A stretch of DNA of 64,000 nt. Source: Eudromia elegans. Its lineage: Eukaryota; Chordata; Aves; Tinamiformes; Tinamidae. Positions 58,401-64,000 of the stretch are shown here, one piece after another (position 1 is the stretch's first letter; each line of letters opens with the position of its first letter). A model generated the notes under the pieces. That model did no database searches and was not told the origin of the DNA. It saw only the letters and a program-made list of their open reading frames with translations. The DNA is taken from contig PTEX01000032.1 in assembly GCA_003342815.1 (NCBI GenBank), positions 3,549,302-3,613,301 of the forward strand, read 5' to 3'. Made by a program: the position numbers and the translations under genes.

Positions 58401-61400
58401 ATCATCATTTGGTCAGGTGTATAGTAGCACAAATTTACTGATAGACGAGGATAGTATTCTTCACTGGCAAGGAGCTCCAAGGTGAATGCAAATAAACCAG
58501 CAAAGCTCTACTTTGTATAAATATAATAAAAGTATATGCTGGAGGGAGACATGTCACACCACCAAAACGTACAGACTTCTGCATTTTCACATTCTTGAAT
58601 GACACGGTTAACAGGAATCTACAGTGTAGGTTTAACTACTACAGCACTAGAAATACTGTTGTTCAGCACATATCCCTTTCAAGCTAAGTATACCAAAGAC
58701 ATGGACAGGTTTTGAGTGCAGAGTTCAGACATCCAGAAAGCACAGTAGCATCTGGTGTGTGGATCAGCATGAACGAAGCTTTTCAGAATAACTCTGGAAG
58801 AGGGAGAAGTGCTGGGGTCTGTGATATGGAACAAGTGATCGACGCACAGCTGAGGCAACAAGGCTTTTCACTAGCTAGTATCATGGGTTTGAAGGTATTT
58901 TTTCCACCCAGGGAAGAGGAAACTCAGTAGTGAATTGGTAAACTGAGACATGCAAACACAAACTCAAAAGCATATGAAGATGCAAGATACATCCAGCATT
59001 TGGGAAGAAAAATCAACTAAAGCGCCCTGCCCAAGGCCACTGAAAACCAAACCATGAAGACAGACCTCTACACAACTGCTCAAAAATTCTACATTAATAA
59101 TTTTCTTTTCTCACACAGCAGAAGCAGCACCAAGATCAGAGTAGAGATCAAAGCGAGGTACAGGATTTGGACTTCCACTCTTCTTTCTGCCAAAAATATT
59201 CAATCTTAATCCAAGCCTTCCTGATTCCTAGTCCTATTTCCTTCAGTGACCATCTGCGAATGGCCACATAACCGTCCCATGGATAACACCTTCCGAACTC
59301 TCTGGCCAACTTAAATCCAGTTTGACAAAGGCTCAGAGAAGAGCAGGTGTCATGAAAATAAGAGATTGAATGGAGCAAAAGAAATTGTCTTCTCACAGCA
59401 ACCTCTTAGAGCAAGGAGTTTTTTGACTAAGAGATTGAACTTGTGAACTTGGTGTTAGCTCATTTGTTACACACCTGATGACTCACACAAGAGGGAGATG
59501 AAAATGAGCCCCTTGACTTAAAAACATCCACAGAAATGTGATGTAATATTTCATTGTGAGTTAAATGACCTTGAATACAAATTTAGCCATGCTAACAGAA
59601 ACTGAATCAACTTGGCAGTATGATCTCATGCTGTACTTCGAATCCGTTTCTAGCATCCTGCTCAAGGCCTTAAGCTACTGCCTCCTGTAGGTTGGTCAAA
59701 TTCAATGTTAATTAAACCTATGCCTAGAAATAATGCAAAATGGGGAAAAGATATTAAGGAAATGCTGTAACTGAACGCCACTGGTAGAGCCTGAGACATG
59801 CAGCTTGCTCCCATCCAGCAGTCCTGGGAGCTTATAAATGACAGGTTCTTTTAAGTACTTAGTTGAAATGAGGCATTATTTTCTCAACAGGGCATAGAAC
59901 AACATCTCCTCCTAAGAAGAGCCATTTTCTTGATATATTTGCGCATATATCATAACAAGGTAGCACTATAATTTGTGAGGCTCCAAAACTCATCAGTACG
60001 GTCATATTTTCTCTTCCCTCAAGCTACAATTTGTGAAAATCCTTGGGTACAAACACTGTGTCTTGCACAGCAAATTAGGCCAATGGCAAGAGATTCACTT
60101 CTGCAAAAGTACAAGAAGCATCCTACACTGGTCAAAGAATGAATTAACAGCATATATATACTATTTGTTTTATATAATGGAGTGAGTTTTGGAATGTCTC
60201 AGTTCCCATTCTGTTCTTATTCAGATTTTTTCAGTGATATCACTGCGGTGTTGACTGGTTTAAAAGTTGCTAAGTTTTCAGGATATGGCAGTGTAGATGA
60301 TGCAAACCATACCAGTGGAAAAGAAACCTTCAACCCAGTGTATTCAGCTAGATGGGCAGTGTGTTATGTGGTGGGCAAGACATCTCCTGCTGGCTCTTAC
60401 TCTCATGATCAACTTATCACGAGATAAGCTGCTAAGAGCAATCCTGCATGAGCTCTCTGACCACGGCACACACTGAACAGCCAATGAGCATGAAACTCTT
60501 CATTTTTCATTTACACTGGATAACTATGAGCACACCAAAAGAACTCCTGTAAGATCGCACTTTCCTAAAGCAACTGAAGATATGTCTTCAAATGTGATTT
60601 GTTCCAAAGCAAATAAGTGAAAGTCACCCTATTTACTAGATCTGTTCCCTGTGGCCAGACATGTACCTGTTCACTTTAATAATTATCACTATGTAAGCTA
60701 TTTTGTCTTTACTTAGCATGGTGGTGCATGCATGGCTCTAAGAATGGGAGCTGGATTCTGTTCCGGCTCGAGTGGCGGGAGCAGAGCAGTTCCCCAAATC
60801 CTGATTACTGAGTCTTTCCTGCCAGCAGCATTTGAGCCAGCAGAGCTGTTGGACTCACGGATCTCATGCTGAGCTTGCAGCTGGCAATTACGAAGAGCTC
60901 CACCTCTCTATTTATTAATCAAGAAGATTGGACAGAGAAACCACTGAGAAACCGCAGTCATGGAACCCCAGCAAGACCCTGCCAGGGTCACTTCCAGCCT
61001 AGAGCCACCAGACACATTATACCAAATGTTTACAATTTGCTCTGTAAAATACAGTGGGGAAACCAGTGGGAGAGATCTAGCAGGCCAAAAAAAAGGACGG
61101 CATCTTGTGCAGCTATCCCCCTCCATCCCCTCAGTTCCTAACCTTGCACAGTTCCAAAGTCCATAACTCCTTTTAGCACACCAGCTGCTTCTCCTTCAGA
61201 GACAGCGACAGCAGGCAATGCGAGTATGACATGACTTGGAGACAAACCAGTTTTATTTAAAAACAACTCTAATATATATAATACACACAACAATCCCAGT
61301 TGAAAGAACAGTATTGAGAATACTAAGTCAAATACTCAAGAGTTCAGAAATTCCAGAAATAAAATTGCCTTTGTGGTCTCAATTTGAATCCCTCCGGTCA

Positions 61401-64000
61401 CCTAGCGTGCTACTGCCTTTGATTATTGCATGATCAAATAATACCTTTTTCAATGGGACCCTTGCCTCATACAGTCTAGAGGGTGGATGATGTTCAATTA
61501 ATGAGCAGCTTCTCATTATGTGCTGCTTGGTGGGTAGCCCATTCCTGATGGCATGTCTCCACAGGAGGTTACTCACAAGCAGTTGAGCAACTCTCTGCTT
61601 GAATGCCTTCTTACTGAACAAGGTCATTTTATCTCTGCTTAGTTTAACCCACTTTCCTTCCCCATAGTTGAACTGCACTCTGAGCCCATACAGTTCATTT
61701 ATTCACATCCTTTCTAGGGGTCACATTACTAAGACATTCTTAATGAATTTACTGTCTCCAAACTTCCATTTTACCTCCACTGGCAGGTGAAAAATGACTA
61801 GGAAGTTTCTGGGCTCTAAAAGTATTAATTTGGGATAAGCCTTTTTGTAGATTGCTTAGCACTACAGGGCACCTTAAGTGTCGAAAACCCACATTCCAGT
61901 TACTGCTCCAAGTATGTGGAGTTTTTGCAAATCAAGTAGCACCCCAAAGTGAGTATCCAGAAAATGAAGAACATTCAGTTAATCAATACTTCAAAAAGAT
62001 TTCATTTTAAGGAACTTATCACTAAGATTATCAATAGCAAGGGCAGAAATTAAACTGTGTTTACGAAGGCTGCATTGACCTGTACTAGCAATGACAGGTC
62101 AATCTTCAAGGCAATGTCTGGGGAAGTGTAGGGGAACTAAGTTGGTTTTGGCCATCTTTACACTCTCAGAAATCTGGACTCTTCTGCAGCTAGATGAAGT
62201 CTGCATTACCAAAAAAGCATGGCGTGTGCATCAGCATACAGCACCTTCCACTGGAGAACATGCCAGTAACTCAGCTAGAGTCTCCTCTGCAGAGCAAGCA
62301 AAAATGTTAGCCCTACTTTGTGTCCTAAAACATTGTTGTGACGGTAGAGGTAAGATAAAAAGGTGGAAAAGTGGAATTCATAATATCGAGTTTACCATAA
62401 CCCCCTTTTCCTATGATCTCATCCCAGAAAGTGATGCTTTGCATAAGAGCCCGGCCGCAGTCCTTCCCGGATGGCCTTTGGGCAGTCTCTGTAGAAAGCA
62501 GGCAGCTCTTGCAGATTCCTTATCAAAAGAAAATGATAGAGACAGTTAACCTTAGCTCTGCCAACTGCTGAACTGAGCCTTGTCATGCTCTGAAAGCTTC
62601 TGTATTTCCATATTAAAAGCAAACCCAAGATGGGGAGAAGGAATCACAGATATGAAACACAGGAGGCTATGAACAGGCCATGGAAATCTATTTCTAAGAA
62701 AACACATCTATTTCATCAAAGGAGGTTATTGTCCAGGGACACATTTGGTGTTTCATTTTAACTGGGGCTCTACATGTGGCAAGTGATGCAACAAAAAACC
62801 TCCAAGAAAGGACAAGGGTGGTGCTGGCAGGCATCTATTTTGGGATTGCTCTGGGTCATTTCTAGGAATATGTCAGCTTCTGTCACACATCTGACCTTTG
62901 CTATGCAGTGGTGTAAAACACTGTGTACCTATTCTACTTGCATTAAAATGCTCTTACTATATTTCAGAATATATTACTATATTTCAGAATGTCCAGAACA
63001 CTCATTATTTGACTCAAGCTCAAAACTAGGGGGCTTCTGGAGCTATAAAATAAACATTGACTCTCTAGATACTGTCTAGAATAGAAATCTATGCAGATAT
63101 ACCCACAGAGTACACACTCAAGCAGGAAAGCCTAGGCATACATTGTTGCTGCTGAACCAGAATTTGTTTTCCCTCTCATAGATGTACAACAAAACGCAAT
63201 AAGGTCAGTCTGTTTTATGGCAAGAAAACAAAAAATCACAAAGAGAACATGATAAGAAAATAAAGAATAAATATCAGATTACATCTGTTGAGTATATAGC
63301 CCTATGCTGATATTTGTCAGCTCCAAATGTTTTTAAAAATGCCTTTACGCTTACAAGGAATAAAAACAATGGAGAAAACCTGTGCAAAAGTGGATTTCTT
63401 CCTTATGTCTTCTAAGCATTATATATCTAAAACTAGAGGCCATGATAAAAATGTCCTGCCTGTGGTTGTGGATGCTCTCATTCCCACAAGAATATTGACA
63501 CCTCTACCAAGTCCTTCAAGGATTTCAACTATGAGGGAATTCTGTAGCAACGGATTCTCCAGGAGAATAATGTGCTGCGTAAGAAAACATTTCCTTCCAC
63601 AAATGTTATCTGAAATGCCTTTTGATTTCATTGAACTTCTCCCTAACTCTTTAAATGGCATCAATTTATTAGAAATTTCCAGTTTATATTTTACATTTCA
63701 TTTATTTTATAAATTTTGTCATGCTCCCTCTTCTTTGCTTCCTTTTTGAAATAAAGAATTCAGTGATTGTCAGTCTTCTTTGGGAACAATGTCACAGATA
63801 CTCTTGCAAAATATTACTGGAGTAGTCTGATAACTCCAACCACAAGTGCCCTTGGAAATTTCAAAACTCATTCCACATTTTATGATTAGGCTACATTCGA
63901 TTAAAATTAGTGATATTGCAAGATATAGTAATAGTTCTGGGATAAGACACTTTAAAATTGTGTGCTCATTCAGAAGTAGATTGCTAACTGATTTTTTGAC
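46476..64000. other. Gene-poor DNA, distal part
   Basis: No convincing exon was found. The longest ORF in the window (minus strand 57115-56534, 193 codons) is hydrophobic and has no recognised domain. Unique blocks at about 52430-52640 and 57400-57720 look like conserved non-coding sequence. Short AT repeats occur near 58141-58190, and a 20-bp tandem duplication lies at 62954-62990. Confidence 0.5.
62954..62990. repeat. Two-copy tandem duplication, 20-bp period
   Basis: TTACTATATTTCAGAAT occurs at 62954-62970 and again at 62974-62990. Confidence 0.9.

Noticed and set aside
63327-63749. 140-codon plus-strand ORF overlapping an 81-codon minus-strand ORF
   Set aside because: Both read as ordinary-looking peptides but neither matches a family I know, and no splice or promoter context supports either. 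It may be an old gene or retroelement fragment, but that cannot be shown here.

Overview
The window looks like nuclear DNA from a bird or a close sauropsid relative. The evidence is spliced vertebrate genes with CpG-island promoters, a canonical eukaryotic tRNA gene, long AT-rich intergenic DNA, and one recognisable CR1-type LINE tail as the only clear interspersed repeat. Nothing bacterial, viral or CRISPR-like was seen.

Layout. (1) Positions 1-6561 hold the 5' part of a Rag small-GTPase gene (RagA/RagB type) on the minus strand. Five coding segments give residues 1-171, all with exact splice signals, and the rest of the gene lies beyond the left edge. (2) Positions 6660-8030 are a CpG-rich promoter block. 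It has two CLEAR-type E-boxes, YY1-type motifs, a perfect CTCF-core match, a complete tRNA-Glu(UUC) gene on the plus strand, and a small plus-strand unit with a YY1-overlapped ATG, a 48-codon ORF and an AATAAA. (3) Positions 8435-14350 hold a minus-strand spliced unit that I inferred from paired splice sites: internal exons at 13131-13216, 11541-11572 and 9248-9285, an optional 19-nt exon at 10124-10142, and a terminal exon near 8435-8624. It appears to start in a second CpG island (14.1-14.56 kb) with NRF1 and ETS sites. I do not recognise its product; it could be a protein of about 60 residues or a lncRNA. (4) Positions 14.5-15.3 kb hold a Z-DNA-prone alternating tract and a TATA box followed by a 107-codon ORF of unknown status. 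(5) Positions 15.3-64 kb are a gene-poor stretch. I found no convincing coding exon there. It holds low-complexity tracts, one CR1 tail at 46.4 kb, one isolated GC-rich patch at 30.6-31.1 kb, and several unique AT-rich blocks rich in homeodomain or SOX-like cores that resemble conserved non-coding elements.

How the parts fit. The Rag GTPase recruits mTORC1 to lysosomes in response to amino acids. TFEB/TFE3, which bind CLEAR sites, lie downstream of mTORC1, so the twin CLEAR motifs suggest a feedback loop acting on this gene. The CTCF-core match lies between the Rag promoter and the tRNA gene. The most unusual candidate is the minus-strand unit, in which inclusion of the 19-nt exon would switch the predicted C terminus from acidic to basic. 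No computation or database search was possible, so all conservation, expression and homology statements beyond the Rag and tRNA calls are inference.
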